In this document: piece after piece, positions 1-13,118 of the stretch | How positions within the stretch are numbered: position 1 is the stretch's first letter | Layout of the letters: each line of letters starts with the position of its first letter | DNA from: Diaprepes abbreviatus | Taxonomy: Eukaryota > Arthropoda > Insecta > Coleoptera > Curculionidae | Direction of reading: 5' to 3' | NCBI GenBank assembly: GCA_034092305.1 | Contig: JASJET010000136.1 | Location: forward strand, 5,619,001-5,683,000 | Length of the DNA: 64,000 bases | Position numbers and translations under genes: made by a program | The notes under the pieces: model-generated | The model's database searches: none | Told to the model about the DNA's origin: nothing | The model's input: the letters and a program-made list of their open reading frames with translations, nothing else

Positions 1-780
1 ACTATTGGTTTGATAAGATACAATACGAGGGACAGAAGAATTTACATATTCCTATTTGGCCTAAAATTGATATTGTAGGGTTCTTGAGGCGTAAACACAG
101 TTCAATATGCAGTATAAAATATATTGGTTTAAGAAATTTACTACTCAAGTTCTTTAAATATCGATATTGGAAGGTTTTGGGGCTTATATTACCAATCTAA
201 AATTAATTTGAAATTTAAGATAGTGGATTTACTATGACAGAATAAATATGTGTTTGATACAATTCTACTGGTATTTGAAGAACTCTAAGAACCAGAATAT
301 TTTTGGTGGTTCATTTCAGGGTGATTAACAACTTTGGATAAAATGGGTATTTTTTTGGCACCTTGGAGTCATTACGAGGTACACTAATCTGGATTGGTGC
401 TTAGTTCAAATAATTTATGGATATCATAATGAGGTCTAAAACTAAAAATAAAAAAATAAAATTTTTATAAAAAAATTGAATCGACTTCTTGAAGTACTTT
501 AAAAAGTGAAAAATTACGATAAGTTTTTAAATGAAATTGAACGTTTTGAAGTCGGCGCCAAATTATTTGTAAATGAAATAAATAACTACAAATATGTACA
601 AATTATGGTAAGAAAGCAATTACAAATAGAATATTTTTAATCTGTTTATGCGAATCACATTTTGTCAGTATTAGTTTGGCGCCTACTTGAAAAAGTTCAC
701 TTTAATATAAAAGTGTATCGCTATTTTTCACTTTTTAACACACTTTTAGAAGTCGGTTAAATTTTTTTATAAAATTATAT
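1..780 (-). repeat. Partial copy of the fold-back/tandem-array repeat, inverted relative to 18843-19610
   Basis: Read on the reverse strand, this stretch matches 18843 to about 19610 over most of its length. Shared blocks include the segment around 330-420 (tggataaaatgggta, cattacgaggtacactaatc) and the segment around 170-240 (atagtggatttactatgaca). It is therefore one end of the same repeat family, cut by the window edge before the 120-bp array seen in the other copy. No coding frame is evident. The match was made by eye; an alignment would give the divergence. Confidence 0.75.
461..775. repeat. Palindromic (fold-back) segment, about 105-bp arms
   Basis: The left arm (about 461-570) and right arm (about 673-775) are imperfect inverted repeats. 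Each runs inward from an A/T-rich end through cgacttct, aaaagtgaaaaat and gaagtcggcgccaa. The roughly 100-bp centre is unique. The same palindrome occurs at 18843-19169, so it is a defined terminal part of a repeat family and not chance symmetry. It could be a foldback MITE that the larger repeat has absorbed. Confidence 0.75.
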
Positions 781-2050
781 TATATTTTAATTTTGCCCCC
801 ATTTCGAAAATACAGTAATAACCTATAAAAAGTGCTTACAAATAGACTTAAAATTCACTAACCTTCTCGAGATGCATACTTAAACTGATCGAAGAGAATG
901 CGGTCTATTCATTTACAGTTCTTTTTTTATTAAACCAAAAAAAAATTCTATGTAAAAATATTTCTTTGCAAAAGTTTTTATTGATCTTTTTATTATTGTT
1001 TTTCCCATTTTCAAAACGTAGTCCATTACGATCTGTGCTGGTATTATTTTTTTAACCACCCAAAGAACAAAAAATATAATACAGTAATTGTAATGAAAAA
1101 TCGTATAACTCATATTTCGCACAAAGAATTCCTAAAAACAAATTTAAAAACCTTGTTTGTTTTGTTTTTAAAAATTTTTGAGGAAACTTATAATAAATAC
1201 TAATACTTTCGATGAACCAGCAGATGATCAACCTGCGCAAATTATGAAATTAAGGAGTTACCCTATGTAGTTGGTCTTACTGACAAAGTTGAAGGTTACT
1301 TCAGTTCCTACAATAACTTAAAAATTTCGAAATAAAATACGATAAGCTTAAGGAATATTTTTGCAAGAATTAATAGTATACTTCCGTCTTACAACAATCC
1401 AATGCAGTATACAAGATTCCACCCTTAAATTGTAAACAGTGTTACATAGGACAAATATCACAAACACTTCAACAAAGAATTACACTACATAAAAGTAAGA
1501 GTAGGTTCGGAAAAAGATCTTGTGCCTTGGCAATACATTTTTAGGAGTTAGACCATCAGTTTAATTATTGGGATGTTTCAATTTTGGCCAATGAATCCAA
1601 TTATAGGAAGTGTTTATTTTTGGAAATATCACATATTAACAAAACGAGAAATTGTATAAATTTTAAAACTGACATTGAACAATTAAGTAATATATATTAT
1701 CATATTTTATCATAATTCACCATTTATTTTTGTATTCAATATTCACCCTATATGTTGTTCTATTTCTATTCTATTAATATATTAATATCTTGATCATTGA
1801 AAAGATTAGTATAAGGATAAAAAGAGAAAAATAATAATAAAAAGATAAATAACAACTTTTGCAAAGAAATATTTTCAGATAGCAGTTTTGTTAATTTCAT
1901 AAAAAAAGAACTGTAAATGAATAGACCGCATTCTCTTCGATCATTTTAAGTATGCATCTCGACATGGATAGCGAATTTTAACTCCATTTATAAGTACTTT
2001 TTATTTGTTATTACTGAGTTTTCCAAATGGTGAATAATTAAAATATAAAA
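770..2050. repeat. Inverted repeat (about 250-bp arms) enclosing a Penelope-like fragment
   Basis: The arm at about 770-1025 is the reverse complement of the arm at about 1790-2050, with small indels. A clear shared block is ctgtaaatgaatagaccgca with its continuation ttctcttcgatc at 1912-1943, found inverted at about 888-919. The spacer holds the GIY-YIG fragment. Partial inverted second copies are a known arrangement of Penelope-like elements, so this may be a head-to-head pair of one family; that is inference. Confidence 0.65.
1407..1715 (+). pseudogene. GIY-YIG endonuclease C-terminal fragment of a Penelope-like element
   Basis: A frame of about 102 codons has one internal stop (TAG near 1541-1543) and a natural-looking terminal TAA at 1713-1715. 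It opens with NCKQCYIGQISQTLQQRI, where CYIGQ is the second half of the GIY-YIG motif. It then has a His/Arg-rich stretch and an LEISHI segment. In Penelope-like retroelements this nuclease domain follows the reverse transcriptase and nicks the target DNA. No RT domain lies upstream, so the copy is 5'-truncated. The hammerhead-like core 480 bp downstream fits the order expected for the 3' part of such an element. A stand-alone host nuclease is unlikely given the decay and flanking repeats. Confidence 0.7.
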
Positions 2051-2184
2051 AAGAGAAAGAATTTCATTTTTAAATTGTCATTTTTAATTTATACTGTGCT
2101 TTTGAACCTCTTATTTTTATAAATGAATTATATATACCTTGTTTTTTGCACATTGTAGGCTTTTATGTTGTTTTGATTTTAGCA

Positions 2185-2232
2185 ATTTGCCTCCTGATGA
2201 AGCTATAAATAAATAACGAAATATAGAGGGAT
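2185..2232 (+). ncRNA. Hammerhead-ribozyme-like core (Penelope-like terminal repeat)
   Basis: CTGATGA at 2194-2200 is followed by an AT-rich hairpin (GCTAT against ATAAC, with one mismatch) and then GAAA at 2218-2221. This is the spacing of the conserved hammerhead core. Penelope-like elements are known to carry minimal hammerheads in their terminal repeats. Stems I and III are not convincing by eye, so the motif may be a decayed relic. Confidence 0.4.
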
Positions 2233-2289
2233 TTTTTTGAAAACTGAGTTTTCTTTAACTACAGGCCAATTCTCAATAATTTACGCTCA

Positions 2290-2293
<4 letters not shown>

Positions 2294-2366
<73 letters not shown>
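2294..2366. repeat. (TA)n microsatellite
   Basis: An uninterrupted TA dinucleotide tract. It ends exactly where the putative LTR beginning TGTTGTG starts. Confidence 0.98.
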
Positions 2367-2372
<6 letters not shown>

Positions 2373-3599
2373 GAATACACGCTTATTTTACAACAAAATA
2401 TTAAATATCAGATTTTATATTGCCCGAAAACTCCCTTAATAAAATAATAATACGGCATACAGTGCTAAAACTACAATTCTGGCGACTCGGGGAAACCCAG
2501 AGAATAAACGGCACGGCGGCGGTGTGATTCGGTGCTTCCCCGAATTCAGAATGCGATGTCACCACTACTATAAAAGCGGAAAGACAGCGGCGTAATTAAG
2601 GACATTACAAGTTGCTCTCTTGGAGTCAACTTGTCCTTTTTCCGATCGAGCTTAGCTCTCGGGGGCCACGTTGACTGTTTTATTTTTTAGGCAGCTCGTG
2701 GTTCTTAAAGTAGGTTGTCCTTGACAACATATCATACTACAGAAAATACAGATCGTGCACGTATCTTATTACTGAAATTGACACCGTCGATAAAAAGACG
2801 AGGTCAGCGGCGCGTACGAGTTCTGAACCGACGCGTCCTGACTTTTAAACATAATTACCAGAACGTGACAAAGTGGAGAAAACCTGATATTGACACTGCG
2901 ACTAATAGTCAACTTTGTGTTGGCTATAAAGTTATGAATACCGATCTTGACAAATCCCGAACGTGACAGTGGAGAGAAAATTATCCCTAACTTGACTTGC
3001 GGAAAACAGTACTGATTAAAAAAAAAACAGTGAATAAAAAGTTAACTAAGAGTCAAGGACGAGTGTTACTTGATAACCTCTTCCTAATTGGCTCATTCCT
3101 TGGAAGTGTTCCTTTGAGAAAATAAAATTTAATTTTCGTTATCTCTTGAGCTTCACTCATACCCATTCTATCCCGGTGAGCGAGAAGAAAGGTGAGGCGG
3201 CTAGAGTATTCTAGTCGGGAGGTTTGGCGGGACTTCACCAACACCCCTGATTTGTGTTAAAACTTAGGTTTGATACAAATAATTGATAATGCAAAAAAAA
3301 AAAAATTCTTAAAATAAATTAGTCCCGACGGACACGAACTTCCACGTTTCCGGAAGGATAACATTAATCCAATAATCCCGGTAAATATTTTATATATAAA
3401 TATTCTCGGAGATGGGTACAAAAATACCGAAAAATAACGAGATGCAGTGACGTCTCGTTAGAATCGAAAAATAATTTTAAAAAATAATTAAAATCGCGAA
3501 AGGTAGTTGAAAGAGACCCTTGGAGAAAATTATCTAAAATTCGGTAAATTCAAAATCATAATTAAATTAAAAAAAAACACTCATCATCGGTTAATTGCG

Positions 3600-3602
<3 letters not shown>
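2367..3602 (+). mobile_element. Putative solo LTR of a gypsy-type retrotransposon
   Basis: The 1236-bp segment begins TGTTGTG and ends GCGACA, so its ends are TGT and ACA, the usual LTR termini. It sits directly between two (TA)n tracts, as Gypsy-A does at 41973-48034. A TATA box (2569-2576) and G+C-richer sequence around 2480-2960 resemble a promoter and leader. Two related blocks containing gaacgtgaca occur near 2860 and 2960. No gag or pol coding was recognised inside. An LTR plus part of a leader, or an unrelated insertion, remain possible because no second LTR is present for comparison. Confidence 0.5.
2569..2576 (+). promoter_or_regulatory. TATA box of the putative solo LTR
   Basis: TATAAAAG lies about 200 bp inside the segment, in a locally G+C-rich context. 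Its position fits the U3/R boundary of an LTR promoter. No clear initiator was identified. Confidence 0.4.

Positions 3603-3659
<57 letters not shown>
3603..3659. repeat. (TA)n microsatellite
   Basis: A perfect TA tract between the putative solo LTR and the following inverted-repeat relic. Confidence 0.98.
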
Positions 3660-3662
<3 letters not shown>

Positions 3663-4613
3663 GATGTAGTCTCATGACTGCACTAGTTAAGAAAAAGCCA
3701 ACTAAACCGAAATGTTTAAGTCACTTTTATAGGTTTATAGTCAAAAAGATAGTTGTCCAGAAAAGAAAACTCTTTGTTGTCAGTCTAGTAACCGAAAATT
3801 TTAGCAAAAGAAGATAACTTTCATAAAAGATTCTTCCAAGAAATGGTTCCCATAAACAACCAACCACTTTCCATGAACAAAAGAGGAGACATAGAAAACC
3901 TCAGAATAATATATAATTACCTGCTACAACTAGAAAGTAATGGAAATCGACCACTATCATTTAATTTTTTCAGTCCGATACAGTTTAGTCACTGTTCTGA
4001 TTCCTATTATTACAGTAATACAACTGGGTGCGGAGATTGCGTTTCTTGATGTCTAGATTACATTACTTTGTGACAGTTGCGACAAACTGAAGTCATAATT
4101 TCCATTCTTTATCTACTTTTCATGGAAATAACATAAGACTTTCGAAGAACCGTTACCTCCGCCCTCAGAACGATTACCAGTTTTTGGGCAGTGTATACCA
4201 TATCTGTTAAATCGGTCAACTGTCAGTTGTCAATTTCATTCATAAATTTAAAATGACGTTTCAACAGCGTTCACGTGCTAAAAATTAGGCTCTCAAATAA
4301 AATAAAGAATTTTTTACTTTCAGAATATTTATTCTTATAATATGTAATCCTAGTGTAAATTGCATAATGACTGTTTCTGTTGAAAAAAAAATGATTTTTT
4401 TATACACAATTAATTTGGTGGGTATTTATCTTTATTTTTATTTTATTATAAATACAATTAAGGGAGATTATTTTTTTTCAGAAGCTCTGATGAAGAGAAT
4501 AAAATTTCTCAAAAGATAGATTAACAAAAAAAAAGTTTTCTTTTCTGGGCAACCATCCTTTTGACTGCAGCCCACAAATGTGCCTTAAACCCTTCGGTTT
4601 AGTTGACTTTTTC
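3660..4613 (+). mobile_element. Penelope-like relic with inverted ends, between two (TA)n tracts
   Basis: Arms at about 3690-3772 and 4533-4613 are inverted repeats of about 80 bp; both carry gtcaactaaaccgaa-type and ccagaaaagaaaac blocks. A hammerhead-like core lies at 4487, about 120 bp before the right (TA)n tract, which parallels the layout at 2194-2294. The interior has no recognisable protein: the open frame at 3843-4049 matches no family I know and is probably chance. Assignment to Penelope-like elements rests on this architecture only. Confidence 0.45.
4478..4522 (+). ncRNA. Decayed hammerhead-like core
   Basis: CTGATGA at 4487-4493 is followed by a strong small hairpin (GAGAA, loop, TTCTC) and then CAAAA where GAAA is expected. 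The G-to-C change at the first core purine would abolish cleavage, so this reads as a dead ribozyme. Confidence 0.35.
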
Positions 4614-4618
4614 TATAT

Positions 4619-4701
<83 letters not shown>

Positions 4702-4703
4702 AT
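4614..4703. repeat. (TA)n(TG)n compound microsatellite
   Basis: A TA tract with one phase break passes into a short TG tract at about 4683-4700. It adjoins the left end of the inverted-repeat element at 4704. Confidence 0.97.
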
Positions 4704-7880
<3,177 letters not shown>

Positions 7881-8760
7881 ATGGGCAGCTTTGAGAAAAA
7901 AATTGAAGGTAGGGATCGTATTCAAACAACTCGAACAGTTGGAAATAAAGAGAAAATTTCAGAAATATTTCAAGAAGAAACAACTGTTAGTACCCGCCGT
8001 TTAGAACGTGAGTCTGATGTCCCTAAAAATATTGTAAATGATATTTTAAAAGAAAAGTTGTTACATCCATATCAAGTCCAAAACGGTTAGGAACTATTAC
8101 CAATTTTTGCTCCCATGCATCTTACATTTTGAGAATTTGTTCGAAACAAAAGAATTCATAATCCAAGTTTCGGTAGAAAAATTTTGTTTTCCATATTTCA
8201 CAGGATCTGTAGTCACCAATCTACCGATGGGGCTATGTTTATGAGAATAAAAATCAATATGCCATTGAAAGAGGAAACACGGACTTCCATATCCTCCTAG
8301 ATAAAATAACATGGAAAGATCCATTAGAAGAATATTTAAAAAATATTTAAAGGATATAAAATGTACCATTATAAACTAACGTAGCTTCGGGAACTATTAG
8401 AAGACGATTCTGATAAACATATGCAATTTTGTCAAGAAATGATAAAAATCATATACGTACAACTTGATTTTATAAATCATATCTTATTTTTTGATGGAGA
8501 TATAGTTTGTCCTAATGGCGGCGTCAACAAGCAGAACTGCCGGTATTGGTCTACAGCATTCCCAAAAATTAAAAGTTTCTGTTGGATTGGAAATCACATG
8601 ATCGGACTTATACCCGATTTAATTAATTTATTTTATGATCAACATAAAGACCTGATAATAGGAAACAACATTTGGTTTCAACAAAATGGAGCACCATCAC
8701 ATGTTAAAGACTATCTAAATGAAAGGTTTCCTGGAAGATGGATAGGTAGATGAAGGTCCA
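7881..8760 (+). pseudogene. Tc1/mariner-type transposase relic interrupted by an insertion
   Basis: The N-terminal part (7881-8090) has a helix-turn-helix-like segment ending ILKEKLLHPYQVQNG. The C-terminal part (about 8385-8753) has ILFFDGDIVCPNGGVNKQNC around the first catalytic Asp and WFQQNGAPSHV at the second. There the expected Asp of the QQDGAPSH-type box is Asn, which would inactivate it. The frame ends after RFPGRWIGR with a TGA at 8751-8753. About 250 bp of unrelated sequence (about 8140-8380) separates the two parts. The wording of the boxes matches the transposases at 5268-6290 and 39373-40455. No terminal inverted repeats were found. Confidence 0.7.
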
Positions 8761-9700
8761 TTGAATAGACTCCCAGATCACCCGATAGAATCCTTTAGAT
8801 TTCTATCTTTGAAGACATTAAAATACTCTACCTTATAGTACAAAGCCAAAACTTAAAAACAGAATTTCAAATGCTGTACGTGGTATCCAACATTTACGGA
8901 AATTGCTTTCCCTGTTTTCAGAATAACTCAGACACTGTTATGAGATAAAAGATAATAAATGAAACATTTAGTTATCTTCTTATTAGTTTCAATTATTAAT
9001 AAAATTACCAAAACAAAAATAATAATAGGAAGGTTGTATGCATTTCTGTTAAAGGTTTTGCAAATTCGTTAACTCTTAATGTGTTCTTCTGACAAAATAA
9101 AAATGTGATTGTAAACAATAATTTAGACACAAATCAAAACGACTCAGGATTTTTTTTGTGCATAAACTGATTACATCTGTTTCAACTGACGTTTCACTAA
9201 TTTAGTTCAAAAACTATTCGTTTACAAATCTTTAGATATTATTCAAATAAATTAAATTATATTAATCTATTTATTGAAAACTATGATGCGACCAATTTAA
9301 AATCATTGGTAAATTTAAGGAGAAGCCATTAGCCAAATAATAATAAATATGTGTAAAATCAAATAAATAATATTAAATTTCCATCAGTCATATATGAAAA
9401 AGAAGACTTAAGTATAAACGCCAGAATTGAGATGATGCTCCAAAAATTAATTTCCAGGACTCATGTTGAGCTGGCTTTAGATTTCATTCATAACATAAAT
9501 CTCAAAATATAGTATTTAATAGTTCAACTGCTTCTCATTTAATTATATTTATATAGTTTCGTTGAAGATTTAAGTTCGAAATATGACATTTTACTAAATA
9601 TTTCGTTTGGAATTAAACCATTTATTTCAGGTTATTATAGAAATAGATACATTATTGGTAAGTAGGATACAGTTTTCGTTAATAACACTACTCAACAAAT
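8761..9700. other. A+T-rich, no feature recognised
   Basis: I see no coding frame of note, no repeat shared with the rest of the window and no structured motif. Confidence 0.6.
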
Positions 9701-9709
9701 TTTAGTTTA

Positions 9710-9995
9710 TTTGTTGTATCTGTGTAATATTTTTTGCCTTTCAGAATACTTCGAATGTCTGGCCCAGCAAAAATACCTTCTTTAATTTTTGCTTTACTTA
9801 GCCTTGATAATTTCTGATGCAGATACTGAAAAATCTGGCTCATTTGTATTCAATGCCATAACAAGACTTTAATTTGCCCCCATTTAATATGCAGTAGTGG
9901 CAACAAAATCTTTTCATTCTTTTCACCTAGTTCTAATAATTGTCGAACACACCAATCTTTTCGCTTGTAATAAAGCGCCTTTACCCGACTGTCCA
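9710..9995 (-). pseudogene. Fragment of an uncharacterised arthropod repeat protein (C-terminal part)
   Basis: On the minus strand a broken frame reads KILLPLLHIKWGQIK, then, after stops and shifts, KAKIKEGIFAGPDIRSIL. Both blocks align with LLLPPLHIKLELIKNFVKAL and DAKLTEGIFVGPPIRKIL in the longer copy at 51863-53230 on the plus strand. I recall this protein as a widely duplicated arthropod family with no assigned function. The fragment stops at the truncated 3' end of the errantivirus-like element, so a deletion or insertion joined the two. Not a functional gene. Confidence 0.6.
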
Positions 9996-9997
9996 AT

Positions 9998-11709
9998 TCA
10001 CAGAAAAAACAGTAAAACTTGGTGTTTTCGTGGTACTAGTTCAGGTGGGAAGGATTGGTCTTCATTTACTGTAAGCCTGCACAACCTCTTCATACGACAT
10101 TTGCTGAAAATGTAGGTGACCAATAGGGCAGATATCAGAACAATGGTGAGGATTGTCAACCAAGACAGGTGTTTGTGTATGAGCGGCTGGTTCATTAGTT
10201 GGTCAAGGTCCTCAGAGTATTGGTCCAATTTTTGTTGGGCCATGTTAAGATCTTCCATACCAATCTTGTTGAGTTTCAGAGGCTTGATGTTAAGAATGTG
10301 ATTTTTTGAAGAAATTGTTTCGCAACAAACGAATGGAATTTTTATTGGATGATTTTTGTAGATACTATTTTGATATCTTTCTATAAGATATTTTTACTGA
10401 ACTTTAGTGCTGCCTATAAAAAAGTGACATCCTGGCCGGAGTTTTAGCAGTGAGTTTGTATTTATTATTTTGGTTTTAATTTCTTTGCCTTCGCATTTTG
10501 CTGTTACTGGTAACTGGTCAGAAACTGTAATTAACTAAAAGTTTTGGTCAATTTCTTTGACGTTGTATTCCTTAGCAGCGAGGATTATGACTTGGCAGGT
10601 TTTCGGAAGATAGGTTTTGGGCTTCAGAAGTTGTGCTTCACACATGGCTTCGCTATCGATAGGTTATGGTAGAACTTCGAAACATATCTTCTTGCCTTGG
10701 TTTAGAGACTTGCACTTTTCCAAGTTTCGAAGAGATACATATAACATTGAATCGTCATCTTTCGCGATATATTTATGAGAAACAGGAATTATATAATAGA
10801 GACCTGTTCGATTATTGAGTACAGATCATAAAGAGTGTAAGATTCAGGTTCGACTAATGGTGTTTTGAGAACAAAAACTACCTTTGGGTCGTACTGATAT
10901 GAATCTAATTCAATTATGTTAATGTATTGTGGTATGCTAGAAGAATAGACAGAAAAGGAGAGATTGTTTTTCTTTAATGACTGAAAAATTTGTTGTATCG
11001 GGTAATTACTAAGCTGTGTAAAATATTAAGACGTGCAAAAGAAATGGCATTTAGAACGTTATTGAGAAAATTCGTCTGATAAACTTAAGAAAGACTGATT
11101 AATTTCGTTTAAATCTTTATTAAAGGTTTCCTTGTCTATTTGCAATTTTTGTATCGTACTATTGAAACTTCTGATAACCGATGTCGTTACCGAAATTTGG
11201 CTTTTCAGAAGACTTTCTATATGTCGCTCGTCTTGTAATATGCTGTTAATGAATTCGTTAAAATTTTCCTCGTCTGAAGCATCAAGATTTCCCGTGATTG
11301 ATTTCCAAACGGTACCTATCCTGTTAAAAACTCCTCGTTTTTCCCTATAAATATAATTTTGCGTGTCGGCAAATAGTTCCTTATATCTTAGATTTACAGA
11401 TTCAGAAATCTGATCGAGAATACTGATATGGGGTTGTACATCCTTTTTAAAGGCTATAATTCGGGGTGTTTCCGAATACATGAAGGCATTTAAAAGTTGG
11501 TCTAAAATTTTATCGTTACTAACAGTATTCTCTTTAATATTAACAAGGGCTTTGTATATGAGAAGCTTCCACTTATCATTAGATATTTTCAAGTTTCTTG
11601 CTTCATGGAAGAAAATTCCTACGGTGTTTTCGATGGGTGTGAGAGTGAATTGGCCTAGGACGACCGAGGATAGCCCGCAATATCAGTAAATAAGAAAAGA
11701 ACGCTAGTC
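9998..11709 (-). pseudogene. env: env-like envelope fusion protein, broken
   Basis: The best-preserved piece (11059-11592, 177 codons) has the basic cleavage motif REKR followed by a hydrophobic start GVFNRIG, as in baculovirus F-like envelope proteins of errantiviruses. Downstream is a long helical, coiled-coil-like region. A second open piece (9998-10258) holds a predicted transmembrane helix (about 18 residues, from WLTILTIV onward) with a short basic tail. The region from 11593 to 11709 begins with ATG and a hydrophobic stretch that could be a signal peptide, then meets a stop. The start overlaps the end of pol. The family mediates membrane fusion in insect endogenous retroviruses; this copy is not intact. 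Confidence 0.75.
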
Positions 11710-13118
11710 ATTATAGGGTTTTAACCAATCGAAATTGACTTTTGTATTTTGTTTGAAACGAGGGTTAAGGAGAACGGCTGAATTTTTTAAAATTTCTTTT
11801 ATTTCAAAGGGGCCGTTAAATTTGTTTTTATCCTTTGTTTTGATCTGAGATTCCTTAAGATATACTTTATCGCCAATTTTATAGTCCTGAATATGGGTGG
11901 ATGTTATTTGGTCAAATCTAGCTATGGCTTTTTCTTTTTGGGTTTGCGTTCTTACTCTGGCGAGTTTGTAATAATGTTCCATGCGGTTGTTTAGGTCTCT
12001 CACGTATTTCGAAATTAGTTATTGTTGTTTGTCTCTGGGGGTCTACTAGATGTGTGTCCGAAAAGGAGTTCGTAGAGTGTAAATAAGTGAGTCTTATTTT
12101 GTGTATTGTTGTAACATATAGTGACATAAGGTAACACGTTGAAGGGATGTTCGTGAGGGTTTTCAGTCATATTAGCTCTGATCACTTCAGAGAGGCCTAC
12201 GTTTGTAAATGTCAATTTAATATCAAAAAGTTCGCATGGGTTTTTCATAAGGGTGTTATCGAACTCGCGGTCATAGTCACCATGGGTGAATTTGATAAGT
12301 TCGTCTCGTATAGTGAGGGTATAATTTCCTTCAGGGTATTCGTAAATCTCAATATTTATTCTTTCGTAAGGGGTCTTTGATGTTTCCGTTATGACGAGAG
12401 GGGTACTTAAATTTTTCCTACAAACTTTTACTTTTTGACATGTTTCGTACTTTTTTATGAATTTTTCGACATCTTTAGCTAAGTTTGGCCAGTTGTACTT
12501 TTCTTTTATTCGCCTAATTGTGTCATTTATAACACGGTGTAAATTGTATTTTCTTGAATTGTAATGGTCTAAAATTTGAGCTATTTCGTCATATTCTGGG
12601 TTTTTGACGATATTTTGGCAAATTTTTAGTTTGATGTCTTTATCTGCAAAAATAAATGAGAAGATCTCGAGGATGGGTAGCTCTATATTATTTTCTACAA
12701 CATTTTCGGGTTGGAATTCGTTTTGGTTTTTGAATAAGATATAAAATAAATGTTCTACTACAGATTCGGAGTCGAAAGGTAGAGGGAAAATAAAGTACGT
12801 GCGATCTTTAACTGTTTTGCTGGAAGTTACATTGATTTTATAATGATCGAGTTTGAGGTTTTCCTCGAAGATATCATCGATTACCTTATGGTGAATATCT
12901 CCAAACTTATTTTTGTTAGATTTGTCAAGAAGTTGGGAATTTATTGTTTCGATTTTAGAATAGTCTATTAGAGAATTAGTATTATATAGTTCGACAAATC
13001 TATTATATTCAGTAGTGAGGGTTTCGTCGTTTATTTCGGAATTTTTTGTATCTTCGTTTTCGGATTCATCTTCCTCGTTCGCGGCATAAACTAACATTTT
13101 GATTGAAACTTTGCGCAT
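11704..13118 (-). pseudogene. pol: pol, integrase region of the errantivirus-like element
   Basis: The frame 12015-13118 begins with a poorly conserved linker and then carries the zinc-binding N-terminal domain of integrase. There the last half of the HHCC motif reads YETCQK, so one Cys is replaced by Tyr. The catalytic core is internally deleted: the first acidic position lies in an altered context (RINIEIYEY) and the middle of the core is absent. The C-terminal domain continues in a second frame (11704-12003, DKVYLKESQIKTKDKNKFNG) after a shift. Integrase would insert viral cDNA into the genome; this one lacks an intact core. It overlaps the RT frame by 28 bp in a different phase. Confidence 0.8.

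Noticed and set aside
3843..4049. 68-codon frame inside the Penelope-like relic
   Set aside because: No resemblance to RT, GIY-YIG or other element proteins; likely chance.
12147..12380. Plus-strand frames opposite errantivirus genes, also at 11132-11689 and 14746-15006
   Set aside because: Antisense shadows of gag, pol and env; the minus-strand proteins have clear family motifs.
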